NCBI RefSeq assembly: GCF_029714945.1
Contig: NZ_CP121634.1
Location: 3,803,001-3,867,000, forward strand
Direction of reading: 5' to 3'
From: Bradyrhizobium sp. CIAT3101
GTDB lineage: Bacteria; Pseudomonadota; Alphaproteobacteria; Rhizobiales; Xanthobacteraceae
DNA: 64,000 bases
Position numbers and translations under genes: made by a program
In this document: positions 39,439-47,517 of the stretch, in pieces
Numbering within the stretch: position 1 is the first letter of the stretch
How the letters are laid out: the number at the start of each line of letters is the position of its first letter
The notes under the pieces: model-generated
The model's database searches: none
The model's input: only the letters and a program-made list of their open reading frames with translations
What the model was told of the DNA's origin: nothing

Positions 39439-39828
39439 ATGGGCAAGGAAGCCACCCGCGTTCGTCGTCGTGAGCGCAAGAACATCGCCTCCGGCGTCGC
39501 GCACGTGAACTCGTCGTTCAACAACACGACCATCACCATCACCGACGCGCAGGGCAACACGATTGCCTGGTCCTCCGCCGGCACGATGGGCTTCAAGGGC
39601 TCGCGCAAGTCGACCCCGTATGCCGCGCAGGTCGCCGCCGAAGACGTGTCCAAGAAGGCGCAGGAACACGGCATGCGCACGCTCGAAGTCGAAGTCGCCG
39701 GTCCCGGTTCGGGCCGTGAGTCGGCGCTCCGCGCGCTGCAGGCCGCGGGCTTCACCGTCACCTCGATCCGCGACGTGACCACGATCCCGCACAACGGCTG
39801 CCGTCCGCGCAAGCGTCGGCGCGTCTGA
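39439..39828 (+). CDS. rpsK: 30S ribosomal protein S11
   Basis: S11 of 129 residues: [19 protein letters not shown] and the C-terminal [14 protein letters not shown]. It lies on the 30S platform. AGGAAAGG precedes the ATG. Confidence 0.97.
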   Translation: MGKEATRVRRRERKNIASGVAHVNSSFNNTTITITDAQGNTIAWSSAGTMGFKGSRKSTPYAAQVAAEDVSKKAQEHGMRTLEVEVAGPGSGRESALRALQAAGFTVTSIRDVTTIPHNGCRPRKRRRV

Positions 39829-39837
39829 CACGAAGTT

Positions 39838-39868
39838 GCGGGCGCATCGTCGCCCGCGATGCTTTTTT
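39838..39868 (+). terminator. Hairpin with T-run between rpsK and rpoA
   Basis: GCGGGCG at 39838-39844 and CGCCCGC at 39851-39857 form the stem. GATGC and then seven T follow, so the T-run starts five bases below the stem. Probably a partial terminator or attenuator setting the rpoA level. Confidence 0.5.
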
Positions 39869-39907
39869 TAAGAAGCCGCGGGTTTGATCTGCGGCCTTTC
39901 TCCAACG

Positions 39908-39935
39908 CCAGTATTTGAATTTTCAAATCGACTGG
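39908..39935 (+). promoter_or_regulatory. Palindrome just before rpoA start
   Basis: CCAGT, ATTTGAA, TT, TTCAAAT, CG, ACTGG form a near-perfect 28-base hairpin ending five bases before the rpoA ATG. No clear Shine-Dalgarno site is seen, so the hairpin may set translation of rpoA. Confidence 0.5.
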
Positions 39936-39940
39936 CCTGT

Positions 39941-40972
39941 ATGGGTGAAACAGTGACGATCCAGAAAAATTGGCAAGAACTGATTCGGCCGAACAAGCTC
40001 CAGGTGCAGCCCGGCAGCGACCCCTCGCGTTTCGCGACCATCGTCGCCGAGCCGCTCGAGCGCGGTTTCGGCCAGACGCTCGGCAACGCGCTGCGTCGCA
40101 TCCTGCTCTCCTCGCTTCAGGGCGCGGCGGTGCAGTCGGTGCACATCGACGGCGTGCTGCACGAGTTCTCCTCGATCGCTGGCGTCCGTGAGGACGTCAC
40201 CGACATCGTGCTGAACATCAAGGACATCGCGATCAAGATGCAGGGCGAAGGCCCCAAGCGCATGGTCGTGAAGAAGCAGGGCCCGGGCACTGTCACCGCC
40301 GGCGACATCCAGACGGTTGGCGACGTCACCGTGCTCAACCCGGACCTCCAGATCTGCACCCTCGACGAGGGCGCCGAGATCCGCATGGAGTTCACGGTCT
40401 CCACCGGCAAGGGCTACGTGCCCGCCGAGCGCAACCGTCCCGAGGACGCACCGATCGGCCTGATCCCGGTCGACAGCCTGTACTCGCCGGTCCGCAAGGT
40501 CTCCTACAAGGTCGAGAACACCCGCGAGGGCCAGATCCTCGACTACGACAAGCTGACCATGACGATCGAGACCAACGGCGCGATCTCGCCGGATGACTCG
40601 GTGGCTTACGCCGCCCGCATCCTGCAGGATCAGCTCAACGTGTTCGTCAACTTCGAAGAGCCGCGCAAGGAAGTCGCCCAGGAGATCATCCCGGACCTCG
40701 CCTTCAACCCGGCCTTCCTCAAGAAGGTGGACGAGCTCGAGCTGTCGGTGCGTTCGGCCAACTGCTTGAAGAACGACAACATCGTCTACATCGGCGACCT
40801 CGTGCAGAAGTCGGAAGCGGAAATGCTCCGTACCCCGAACTTCGGCCGCAAGTCGCTGAACGAGATCAAGGAAGTGCTGGCCCAGATGGGTCTGCACCTC
40901 GGCATGGAAGTGCCGGGCTGGCCGCCGGAGAACATCGACGAGCTCGCCAAGCGCTTCGAGGATCACTACTGA
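39941..40972 (+). CDS. rpoA: RNA polymerase alpha subunit
   Basis: Alpha of 343 residues, [20 protein letters not shown]. The N-terminal domain (about 1-230) with [20 protein letters not shown] dimerises and holds beta and beta'. The linker leads to the C-terminal domain with [20 protein letters not shown] and [16 protein letters not shown], which binds UP elements and activators. A GTG four codons in could also be the start. Longer upstream starts were rejected. Confidence 0.98.
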   Translation: MGETVTIQKNWQELIRPNKLQVQPGSDPSRFATIVAEPLERGFGQTLGNALRRILLSSLQGAAVQSVHIDGVLHEFSSIAGVREDVTDIVLNIKDIAIKMQGEGPKRMVVKKQGPGTVTAGDIQTVGDVTVLNPDLQICTLDEGAEIRMEFTVSTGKGYVPAERNRPEDAPIGLIPVDSLYSPVRKVSYKVENTREGQILDYDKLTMTIETNGAISPDDSVAYAARILQDQLNVFVNFEEPRKEVAQEIIPDLAFNPAFLKKVDELELSVRSANCLKNDNIVYIGDLVQKSEAEMLRTPNFGRKSLNEIKEVLAQMGLHLGMEVPGWPPENIDELAKRFEDHY

Positions 40973-40987
40973 TCCGTACTTCACCGT

Positions 40988-41016
40988 GACGGCCGGAGTT
41001 TCCGGCCGTCAATTTT
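40988..41016 (+). terminator. Hairpin between rpoA and rplQ
   Basis: GACGGCCGGA at 40988-40997 pairs perfectly with TCCGGCCGTC at 41001-41010 across GTT, followed by AATTTT. A strong stem inside the operon, so it may be a partial terminator before rplQ. Confidence 0.75.
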
Positions 41017-41094
41017 ATGGGCGAACGCAGGCAGCCCACCTGAGCAACTGATCCGACGAACCGTCGCGGCAGTTCATACGTAAGGAATAGACAT

Positions 41095-41511
41095 ATGCGT
41101 CACGGCAAGGTTCATCGGAAGCTCAACCGCACGGCCGAGCATCGCCGCGCGATGTTCGCCAACATGTGCGCCGCGCTGATCAAGCACGAGCAGATCGTCA
41201 CCACGCTGCCCAAGGCCAAGGAGCTTCGTCCGATCGTCGAGAAGCTCGTGACCCTCGGCAAGAAGGGTGGACTGTCCCTGCGCCGCCAGGCCATCTCCGA
41301 GATGCGCGACAAGGACCAGGTCAAGAAGCTGTTTGACGTGCTGGCGCCCCGCTACAAGGATCGCCAGGGCGGCTACACCCGCATCATCAAGGCGGGCTTC
41401 CGCTACGGCGACAACGCGGCGATGGCCGTGATCGAGTTCGTCGATCGCGACGTCGATGCCAAGGGCCAGGACTCCGGTCCGGTGCAGGCGAAGGAAGCCG
41501 AGGCGGCGTAA
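41095..41511 (+). CDS. rplQ: 50S ribosomal protein L17
   Basis: L17 of 138 residues, [17 protein letters not shown], with [20 protein letters not shown] and [28 protein letters not shown] precedes the ATG. Last gene of the ribosomal run; the terminator at 41535 follows. Confidence 0.97.
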   Translation: MRHGKVHRKLNRTAEHRRAMFANMCAALIKHEQIVTTLPKAKELRPIVEKLVTLGKKGGLSLRRQAISEMRDKDQVKKLFDVLAPRYKDRQGGYTRIIKAGFRYGDNAAMAVIEFVDRDVDAKGQDSGPVQAKEAEAA

Positions 41512-41534
41512 GCCGGCCGGTACAGAGATCTTCG

Positions 41535-41563
41535 AAAGCGGCGCCCCTGGGCGCCGCTTTTTT
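41535..41563 (+). terminator. Rho-independent terminator after rplQ
   Basis: GCGGCGCC, loop CCTG, GGCGCCGC, then a run of T, with AAA before the stem. A classical terminator at the end of the alpha operon. Confidence 0.92.
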
Positions 41564-41631
41564 GTATGCGTCGGCGATATCTCATGCCGCGCATCGTTGT
41601 GGTGAAACGCGATTCTGGCCGGGGGGCTCTG

Positions 41632-42468
41632 ATGAGGATTGTGTTTGGGATCGTGCTGGCGCTGCTGTTGTCGCCGGCTGCCGCCGAGACGCTGGTCGAG
41701 CGCGGCGCCTATCTCATCAACAGCGTGATGGTCTGCAACAACTGCCATACGCCGCGCGGGCCGCAGGGCCTGGATATGACGCGCATGCTCTCGGGCGGGC
41801 AGACCTTTGACGAACCCGCCTTCAAGGTCACCGCCTCCAACATCACGCCCGACAAGGACACCGGCATCGGCAATTGGAGCGATGCCGAGCTGAAGCATTT
41901 CCTCGTCAGCGGCATCAGGCCGAACGGATCGGCCGTGGCGCCGATCATGCCGACCGTCTTCTACACGGTGCTCACGGGGCGCGATCTCGATGCGCTCACG
42001 GCTTACTTGCGTTCCGTGCCGTCCGTGCGCCACGAGACGCCGGCGCCGGAATACAAGGTCGCGCTGAAGCCGGAGATGCCGACCTATGCCGGCAAGCAGG
42101 CAACCGAGGCGGAACTGTCCGACAAGCTCGCTCGTGGCCGCTATCTCCTGACCATCGCCCATTGTCTGGAATGCCATACGCCGGAAGGGCCATCCGCAGT
42201 GCACGATTTCGCGGGCGCCAGCGGCAAGGGCGGCCGGACCTTTCGGGGACCGTGGGGCGAGTCCGTCTCGCCCAACATCACCGGGGATCCCGTGGCTGGT
42301 CTCGGGCAGTGGAGCGACGACGAAATCAAACGTGCGATTACGCAAGGCATCGCGCGCGACGGCCACAAGCTGAAGCCGCCGATGGCTTATGCTGGGTACG
42401 CCACCATGTCGCCGCAGGATCTCGATGCCATCGTCGCGTTCGTCCGGACGTTGCCGCCGAAATCGTAG
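41632..42468 (+). CDS. Diheme c-type cytochrome
   Basis: A 278-residue exported protein. An N-terminal hydrophobic signal (MRIVFGIVLALLLSPAAAE) is followed by two heme-binding CxxCH sites, CNNCH at residues 35-39 and CLECH at 178-182, each in a cytochrome c-like domain. It should work in the periplasm as an electron carrier, like the cytochrome subunits of alcohol or aldehyde dehydrogenases; no dehydrogenase partner gene is adjacent. The start at 41632 was chosen because the signal peptide begins there; an in-frame start at 41566 adds a basic segment. The stop codon TAG lies inside the half repeat at 42464. Confidence 0.9.
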   Translation: MRIVFGIVLALLLSPAAAETLVERGAYLINSVMVCNNCHTPRGPQGLDMTRMLSGGQTFDEPAFKVTASNITPDKDTGIGNWSDAELKHFLVSGIRPNGSAVAPIMPTVFYTVLTGRDLDALTAYLRSVPSVRHETPAPEYKVALKPEMPTYAGKQATEAELSDKLARGRYLLTIAHCLECHTPEGPSAVHDFAGASGKGGRTFRGPWGESVSPNITGDPVAGLGQWSDDEIKRAITQGIARDGHKLKPPMAYAGYATMSPQDLDAIVAFVRTLPPKS

Positions 42469-42518
42469 GGTAGGCCAAGGCGCGTTGTTCGCGCGCCGTG
42501 CCCACCATCCCCAAACTC
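42464..42518. repeat. Half copy of intergenic palindrome, family A
   Basis: CGTAGGGTAGGCCAAGGCGC and the following CGTGCCCACC match the left half of the elements at 46223, 57633 and 63578, with one changed base. The right arm is missing. The cytochrome stop codon falls in it. Confidence 0.65.
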
Positions 42519-42607
42519 ACGCGGTTGATCCTCACGCATCGGTGAGCGGCGATTGCACGTGCCTGTACAGCGCACGATATCCGCTCTGACATCAATGGAG
42601 ACGACTC

Positions 42608-43396
42608 ATGAAGATCGACCTTTCCGGAAAGACCGCCCTCGTGACCGGCTCGACCGCCGGCATCGGCCACGCCATCGCCAGGGGCCTCGCCGGCTCGGGC
42701 GCGAGCGTGGTGATCAACGGGCGCGGCCAGGACAAGGTCGATGCGGCCGTGCGCAAGCTGGAAGGAACGGGGGCCAAAGTGCGCGGCATCGCCGCAGACG
42801 TCTCGACCGCTGCCGGCTGCAAGGCCCTCGTTGCGGCGCTGCCCGAGGTCGACATCCTTATCAACAATGCCGGCATCTTCGAGCCGAAGGACTTTTTCGA
42901 GATTCCGGACGAGGACTGGAGCCGCTTCTTCGAGGTCAACGTCATGAGCGGCGTGCGGCTGTCGCGCGTGTACATGAAGGGCATGCTCAAGCGCAACTGG
43001 GGCCGCATCGTCTTCATCTCGTCGGAGTCCGGGCTCAACATTCCCGTCGAGATGATCCACTACGGTATGAGCAAGACGGCCCAGCTCTCGGTCGCGCGCG
43101 GGCTGGCGCAGCTGACCCGGGGGAGCGGCGTGACCGTGAACTCGGTGCTTCCGGGTCCGACCATGTCCGAGGGCGTCGAGACTTTTGTGAAGGATCTCGC
43201 CAAGCAGAACGGTCAATCGGTCGACGAGGCGGCCGCCAATTTCGTCAAGCAGCATCGTCCGAGCTCGCTGATCCAGCGCTTTGCCAGCGTCGACGAGATC
43301 GCCAACATGGTGGTCTACGTCGCCTCGAAGGAGGCGTCCGCAACCAATGGCGCGGCATTGCGGGCCGAGGGCGGCATCGTCAATACGATTGCGTAA
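42608..43396 (+). CDS. SDR family oxidoreductase
   Basis: A 262-residue classical short-chain dehydrogenase: TGSTAGIGHA cofactor motif at about 13-22, NNAG, ISSES and the catalytic YGMSK near 150. A C-terminal region of about 70 residues after NSVLPGPTMSEG may cover the active site. GGAG precedes the ATG. NADPH preference is suggested by VINGR after strand 2 but is not certain. A repeat starts right after the stop. Confidence 0.93.
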   Translation: MKIDLSGKTALVTGSTAGIGHAIARGLAGSGASVVINGRGQDKVDAAVRKLEGTGAKVRGIAADVSTAAGCKALVAALPEVDILINNAGIFEPKDFFEIPDEDWSRFFEVNVMSGVRLSRVYMKGMLKRNWGRIVFISSESGLNIPVEMIHYGMSKTAQLSVARGLAQLTRGSGVTVNSVLPGPTMSEGVETFVKDLAKQNGQSVDEAAANFVKQHRPSSLIQRFASVDEIANMVVYVASKEASATNGAALRAEGGIVNTIA

Positions 43397-43466
43397 GAGC
43401 ATGATCCGGACCCGAAGGGCCGCGTTAGCGCAAAGTGTGAAGCGGTTGTCCGACAGGATCATGCTC
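43397..43466. repeat. Intergenic palindrome, family C
   Basis: GAGCATGATCC at 43397 and GGATCATGCTC at 43456-43466 are perfect 11-base inverted ends. The inside, with AAAGTGTGAAGCGGTTGTCC, matches the common Bradyrhizobium intergenic element as remembered. The element is flush with the SDR stop codon. Confidence 0.75.
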
Positions 43467-43486
43467 AAAAAGAAGAGCCTGCGCGC

Positions 43487-43783
43487 ATGACGGCTTATGT
43501 GATCTCCGAGGTCGAGATGCGCGATCCCGATGGCTTCGAAGCCTATCGCGCGCTCGCTGCAAAGACGATTGCGCAGTATGGCGGGCATTACCTCGTCCGC
43601 GGCGGCAAGGCGGAGCTGGCGGAGGGCAACCTTCCGCCGAAGGCCATCGTCATCGTCGAATTTCCGTCGATGGCGCGGCTGAAGGAATGGTACACTTCGC
43701 CGGAATATGCCGAGGCGTTGAAGATCCGCGCCGGTGCGCTGGAGCGCCGGCTGCTGTTTGTTGAGGGCGTGGTTCCGACCTAG
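43487..43783 (+). CDS. DUF1330 domain protein
   Basis: A 98-residue protein matching DUF1330 along its full length: MTAYVISEVEMRDPDGFEAY, GHYLVRGGKAELAEG and MARLKEWYTSPEYAEA. The family has a ferredoxin-like alpha/beta barrel fold resembling antibiotic-biosynthesis monooxygenases. Function unknown. It may share transcripts with the SDR gene despite the repeat between them. Confidence 0.88.
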   Translation: MTAYVISEVEMRDPDGFEAYRALAAKTIAQYGGHYLVRGGKAELAEGNLPPKAIVIVEFPSMARLKEWYTSPEYAEALKIRAGALERRLLFVEGVVPT

Positions 43784-43840
43784 CTGGTCTGCCCACTTGC
43801 CGCTTCAATTCGGGTCCGGACAGGCTAAAACGGGGGCTCC

Positions 43841-45157
43841 ATGCTCTGGCCCCTCTCGACCCGCCACAAACGCCTGTTCCGACTGACATCCGCGCGATGG
43901 CAGCGGCGGGCGATCTTTCTGCTTGGCGGGATCGGGATCGGCGCCGCGGCGGTCGCGCTGGCGCAGCTTGCCGATCTCGCTCAACACGCCTTTACGCTAC
44001 TCCTGGCCAAATCGCGTTATGCCGTGCTGGCGGTGACGCCGCTCGGCTTTATGCTCTCGGCCTACCTGACCATCCGCCTGTTTCCGAATGCCCAGGGCAG
44101 TGGCATCCCGCAGGCCATTGCCGCGCGGCACCTGACCGATCAGGCGGCGCGCGAAAGCCTGGTCTCGATCCGGATCGCGATCGGCAAGATGATCCTCACT
44201 CTGTTCGGGCTCCTCTGCGGCGCCTCGGTCGGGCGGGAAGGGCCGACCGTTCAGGTCGGCGCCTCCATCATGTTCGCGCTTGGCCGCGTCTCGCCACGCC
44301 GTCAGCCCGGCTTGATCCTGGCCGGCGCCGCCGCAGGCGTGGCCGCGGCCTTCAACACACCGCTCGCCGGCATCGTCTTCGGCATCGAGGAGATGAGCCG
44401 CGCCTTCGAGACCCGCACGTCCAGCCTCATCATTGCGGCCGTCATCGCGGCCGGCCTGACCTCGCTCGCGCTGGCCGGCAATTACGCCTATTTCGGCAGC
44501 AGCGCGATGTCGCTGGCGCGCGGCGCCGACTGGCTGGCCGTTCCGCTCTGTGGCGTGGCCGGTGGCCTCGCGGGCGGCCTGTTCAGCCGCGTCGTTATCG
44601 CCATGGCGCGCGGCTTCAAGAACCCGCTCGGCCGCGCGATCAAGGGCCACCCGCTGTGGTTTGCATTCGCCTGCGGCCTTGCTGTTGCGATCTGCGGCCT
44701 GGTGTCCGGCGATACGATCTACGGCACCGGCTATGAACAGGTGAAGATGGCGTTGGAGCACGGCTCGCCACTGCCGGGAGATTTTGGCGTGCTCAAGCTT
44801 CTGGCCACCACCTTTGCTGCGATCAGCGGCATACCGGGCGGCATCTTCGCGCCGTCGCTGGCCATCGGGGCCGGCATCGGCTGCAACATCGCGGCGTTGT
44901 TCCACGACGCGCCGCTCGGTGCGATCATGCTGCTCGGCATGGTCTCGTATTTTGCCGGCGTGGTGCAGGCGCCGATCACCGCCTTCGTGATCGTGACCGA
45001 GATGACCGACAATCACGGCATGGTCGTGCCGTTGATGGCGGCCGCGCTGATCGCGCATTTCGTCTCGCGAATGATCTGCGAGGAAGGTATCTATCACGCG
45101 CTCGCAAAAGGCTTCGTCGAGCGGGCGACGCGTCCGCGTGAGGGGGAAGAAAAATGA
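43841..45157 (+). CDS. ClC-family chloride channel/exchanger
   Basis: A 438-residue membrane protein of the ClC family. Selectivity-filter motifs are [19 protein letters not shown] and [15 protein letters not shown]. The gating Glu in REGP is kept, and IEEM corresponds to the internal proton Glu of Escherichia coli ClC, so it is probably a Cl-/H+ exchanger. No CBS domains are present. Its stop overlaps the next gene's start by four bases, an unusual pairing with an aminotransferase. Confidence 0.92.
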   Translation: MLWPLSTRHKRLFRLTSARWQRRAIFLLGGIGIGAAAVALAQLADLAQHAFTLLLAKSRYAVLAVTPLGFMLSAYLTIRLFPNAQGSGIPQAIAARHLTDQAARESLVSIRIAIGKMILTLFGLLCGASVGREGPTVQVGASIMFALGRVSPRRQPGLILAGAAAGVAAAFNTPLAGIVFGIEEMSRAFETRTSSLIIAAVIAAGLTSLALAGNYAYFGSSAMSLARGADWLAVPLCGVAGGLAGGLFSRVVIAMARGFKNPLGRAIKGHPLWFAFACGLAVAICGLVSGDTIYGTGYEQVKMALEHGSPLPGDFGVLKLLATTFAAISGIPGGIFAPSLAIGAGIGCNIAALFHDAPLGAIMLLGMVSYFAGVVQAPITAFVIVTEMTDNHGMVVPLMAAALIAHFVSRMICEEGIYHALAKGFVERATRPREGEEK

Positions 45158-46218
45158 GCCGTTTCTGGAGCAGCTTGACGCACGATTTGAAGCCCTACGT
45201 GCCGGGCGAACAGCCGCGCATGGCGGATCTGGTCAAGCTGAACACCAATGAGAACCCGCTCGGTCCGTCTCCGCGTGCGCTGGAGGCGATCCGCGACGCG
45301 GCAGCCGACACACTGCGTCTTTATCCGGACCCGCAGGCGACCGCGCTGCGGGCCGCCCTGGCCGGGTATCATGGCGTGAGACCCGAGCAGGTGTTCGTCG
45401 GCAATGGCTCAGACGAGGTGCTGGCGCATGCCTTCGTCGCGCTGCTGAAGCATGATGCGCCGCTGCTGTTTCCCGATATCACCTACAGTTTCTATCCCGT
45501 CTATTGCGGCCTGTTCGGCATCGCCTACGAGGCCGTGCCGCTCGACCAGGCCATGCAGATCCGCATCGCCGATTATCGCAGGCCGGCCGGCGCGATCATC
45601 GTCCCCAATCCGAACGCGCCGACGGGAATCGCGCTGTCTCGCGCCGAGATCACGACACTGCTGGAGCAGCATCCGGATGTGCCTGTGGTCATCGACGAGG
45701 CCTATGTCGATTTCGGCGCCGAGACCGCAATTCCGTTGGTGGCGTCGCATCGGAATCTCCTGGTCGTGCAAACCATGTCCAAATCGCGCGCGCTGGCCGG
45801 GCTTCGGGTCGGATATGCGATCGGCGACCCCGATCTGATCGATGGGCTGACCCGTGTGAAGGACAGCTTCAATTCCTATCCGCTCGGCCGGCCTGCCCAG
45901 GCGGGCGCGATCGCCTCCCTGGAAGACGACGCCTATTTCCAGCAGAGCCGCGGCCGCGTGATCGAGGGCAGAGAGCGGCTGACCCGCGGACTGAAGGCTG
46001 CCGGCTTCGAGGTGCTACCGTCGCTGGCCAATTTCGTCTTTGCGCGCCATCCCGCGCATCAGGGTGCCGCGCTTGCGGCGGCGCTGCGGGAGCGGGCGGT
46101 GATCGTCCGCCATTTTTCCGCAGCGCGCATCTCGGATTATCTGCGGATCACCGTGGGTACGGATGAGCAGATCGACCGGCTGTTGTCGGCGTTGCCCGCG
46201 ATATTGAGACAACAATAG
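45154..46218 (+). CDS. hisC: Histidinol-phosphate aminotransferase-like enzyme
   Basis: A 354-residue class I/II PLP-dependent aminotransferase. Landmarks are [31 protein letters not shown], and the PLP lysine in [18 protein letters not shown], which is the HisC arrangement. It would make histidinol phosphate from imidazole acetol phosphate, although relatives use phenylalanine, tyrosine or cobalamin precursors. No other his genes are near. It is coupled to the ClC gene by ATGA overlap. Confidence 0.85.
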   Translation: MSRFWSSLTHDLKPYVPGEQPRMADLVKLNTNENPLGPSPRALEAIRDAAADTLRLYPDPQATALRAALAGYHGVRPEQVFVGNGSDEVLAHAFVALLKHDAPLLFPDITYSFYPVYCGLFGIAYEAVPLDQAMQIRIADYRRPAGAIIVPNPNAPTGIALSRAEITTLLEQHPDVPVVIDEAYVDFGAETAIPLVASHRNLLVVQTMSKSRALAGLRVGYAIGDPDLIDGLTRVKDSFNSYPLGRPAQAGAIASLEDDAYFQQSRGRVIEGRERLTRGLKAAGFEVLPSLANFVFARHPAHQGAALAAALRERAVIVRHFSAARISDYLRITVGTDEQIDRLLSALPAILRQQ

Positions 46219-46222
46219 AAAT

Positions 46223-46315
46223 CGTAGGGTGGGCAAAGGCGCGCTTGCGCCGTGCCCACCATCTCTGACCGAATGTTGCAGTGGGTGGGCGCGCTTCGCT
46301 TTGCCCACCCTACGG
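46223..46315. repeat. Intergenic palindrome, family A
   Basis: The ends are perfect inverted repeats: CGTAGGGTGGGCAAAG at 46223-46238 and CTTTGCCCACCCTACG at 46299-46314, with more GC-rich pairing inside. Same family as 57633 and 63578. It lies between convergent genes and may act as a shared terminator hairpin. Confidence 0.85.
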
Positions 46316-46338
46316 GAACTCGACCTACGAGACCGTCG

Positions 46339-47352
46339 CTACCACCCCTCCAGCACGATCTTGCCGCGCGACTTGCCGCTCTCAAGCAGCGCGTGCGCGC
46401 GCTTGAGGTTGGCTGCGTTGATCGTGCCGAAGGTCTGGTCGAGCGTGGTGCGCAGCACGCCCTTGTCGATGAGATCGGCGACGTCGTTGAGCAGGTGATG
46501 CTGCGCAATCATGTCGGGTGTCTGGAACGAGGAGCGCGTGAACATCGATTCCCAGTGCACCGAGATCGCCTTGCCCTTGAACGTGCCCATAGTGAACTCG
46601 GGCGGATCGTCGATCAGGCCGAACCGGCCCTGCGGCGCCATGAACTCGGCGATGCTCTTGTAATGCTGGTCGGTGTAGGTGAGGCTCGCCACCAGCGCAA
46701 CCGGCGGCAGCTTGAGCTTTTCGATCTGTTCCTTCATCGGCTTGCCGTGGTCGATCACCGCATGCGCGCCGAGATCGAGACACCATTTCTGTGAGTCCGG
46801 TCGCGTCGCGGTCGCGACCACGGTGAGACCGGTGAGGCGGCGCGCGAGCTGGATCAGGATCGAGCCGACGCCGCCGGCGCCGCCGGTGATGAGAAGCGTG
46901 CGCGGATCGACGCTCTTGCCGGGAACCGCGCCGAGCCGGTCGAACAGCAACTCCCAGGCGGTGATGGAGGTGAGGGGAAGGGCGGCTGCTTGGGCGAACG
47001 AGAGCGATTTCGGCTTGTTGCCGACGATGCGCTCGTCGACCAGGTGGAATTCGGAATTGGTACCCTGGCGCAGGATCGAGCCCGCGTAAAACACCTCGTC
47101 GCCGGGCTTGAACAGCGTGACCTCGGGCCCGACCGCATCGACCACGCCGGCCGCGTCATAACCCAGGATCTTGGTCTCGCCCGCGGGCGGGGCTGCGCGC
47201 TTGCGCACCTTGTAATCGACCGGATTGGCCGAGATCGCCTTCACCGCGACGCGGATATCGCGCCCCTTGGGCTCGGGTTTGGTGGTCTCGAAATCGATCA
47301 GCGAGTCCTGATCCTCGATCGGAAGCGATTTCTTGTAGCCGACGGCCTTCAT
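46339..47352 (-). CDS. Zinc-independent alcohol dehydrogenase/quinone oxidoreductase-like MDR
   Basis: A 337-residue medium-chain dehydrogenase/reductase. GroES-like N-terminal domain, then a Rossmann domain with TGGAGGVGSILIQLARRL, the NADPH-binding turn near residue 165. The Cys and His zinc ligands of true alcohol dehydrogenases are missing, as in quinone oxidoreductases. It probably reduces quinones, enones or aldehydes with NADPH. The perfect palindrome at 47439 lies upstream and looks like its operator. Confidence 0.9.
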   Translation of the reverse strand: MKAVGYKKSLPIEDQDSLIDFETTKPEPKGRDIRVAVKAISANPVDYKVRKRAAPPAGETKILGYDAAGVVDAVGPEVTLFKPGDEVFYAGSILRQGTNSEFHLVDERIVGNKPKSLSFAQAAALPLTSITAWELLFDRLGAVPGKSVDPRTLLITGGAGGVGSILIQLARRLTGLTVVATATRPDSQKWCLDLGAHAVIDHGKPMKEQIEKLKLPPVALVASLTYTDQHYKSIAEFMAPQGRFGLIDDPPEFTMGTFKGKAISVHWESMFTRSSFQTPDMIAQHHLLNDVADLIDKGVLRTTLDQTFGTINAANLKRAHALLESGKSRGKIVLEGW

Positions 47353-47438
47353 GGCTTGTCTCCATCAGATGGCGTATTCGCCTGCCGCTCTAACTGTCGC
47401 CCCGGCTCCTGTTTGGCAAGTACTGCAAGTTCGGGAAC

Positions 47439-47460
47439 ATAGTATCCGGTTGGATACTAT
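47439..47460. promoter_or_regulatory. Perfect palindrome, probable operator
   Basis: ATAGTATCC, GGTT, GGATACTAT: nine-base arms without mismatch, 87 bases upstream of the minus-strand MDR gene. Sites with GTATCC/GGATAC-like arms before quinone oxidoreductase genes suggest a MarR- or HxlR-type winged-helix repressor, but no regulator gene is adjacent. Confidence 0.6.
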
Positions 47461-47462
47461 TA

Positions 47463-47496
47463 CGCCGGGAGCAGCCTGTGCCGCTCCCGGCGCTTT
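47463..47496 (-). terminator. Hairpin after the porin gene
   Basis: CGCCGGGAGC at 47463-47472 and GCTCCCGGCG at 47483-47492 form a perfect 10-base stem 22 bases after the porin stop on the minus strand. On that strand no T-run follows; the T-run CTTTTC lies on the plus-strand side. The terminator call is therefore moderate. Confidence 0.5.
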
Positions 47497-47517
47497 TCGT
47501 CAGAACGCCACGTCAGG

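Noticed and set aside
43281..43490. A 69-residue plus-strand frame bridging the SDR 3' end and a repeat.
   Set aside because: It is out of frame with the SDR and formed by the family C repeat, so it is not a gene.
46223..46315. Repeated motifs could be mistaken for a CRISPR array.
   Set aside because: The units are single inverted elements in separate gaps kilobases apart, with no regular direct repeats, spacers or cas genes.
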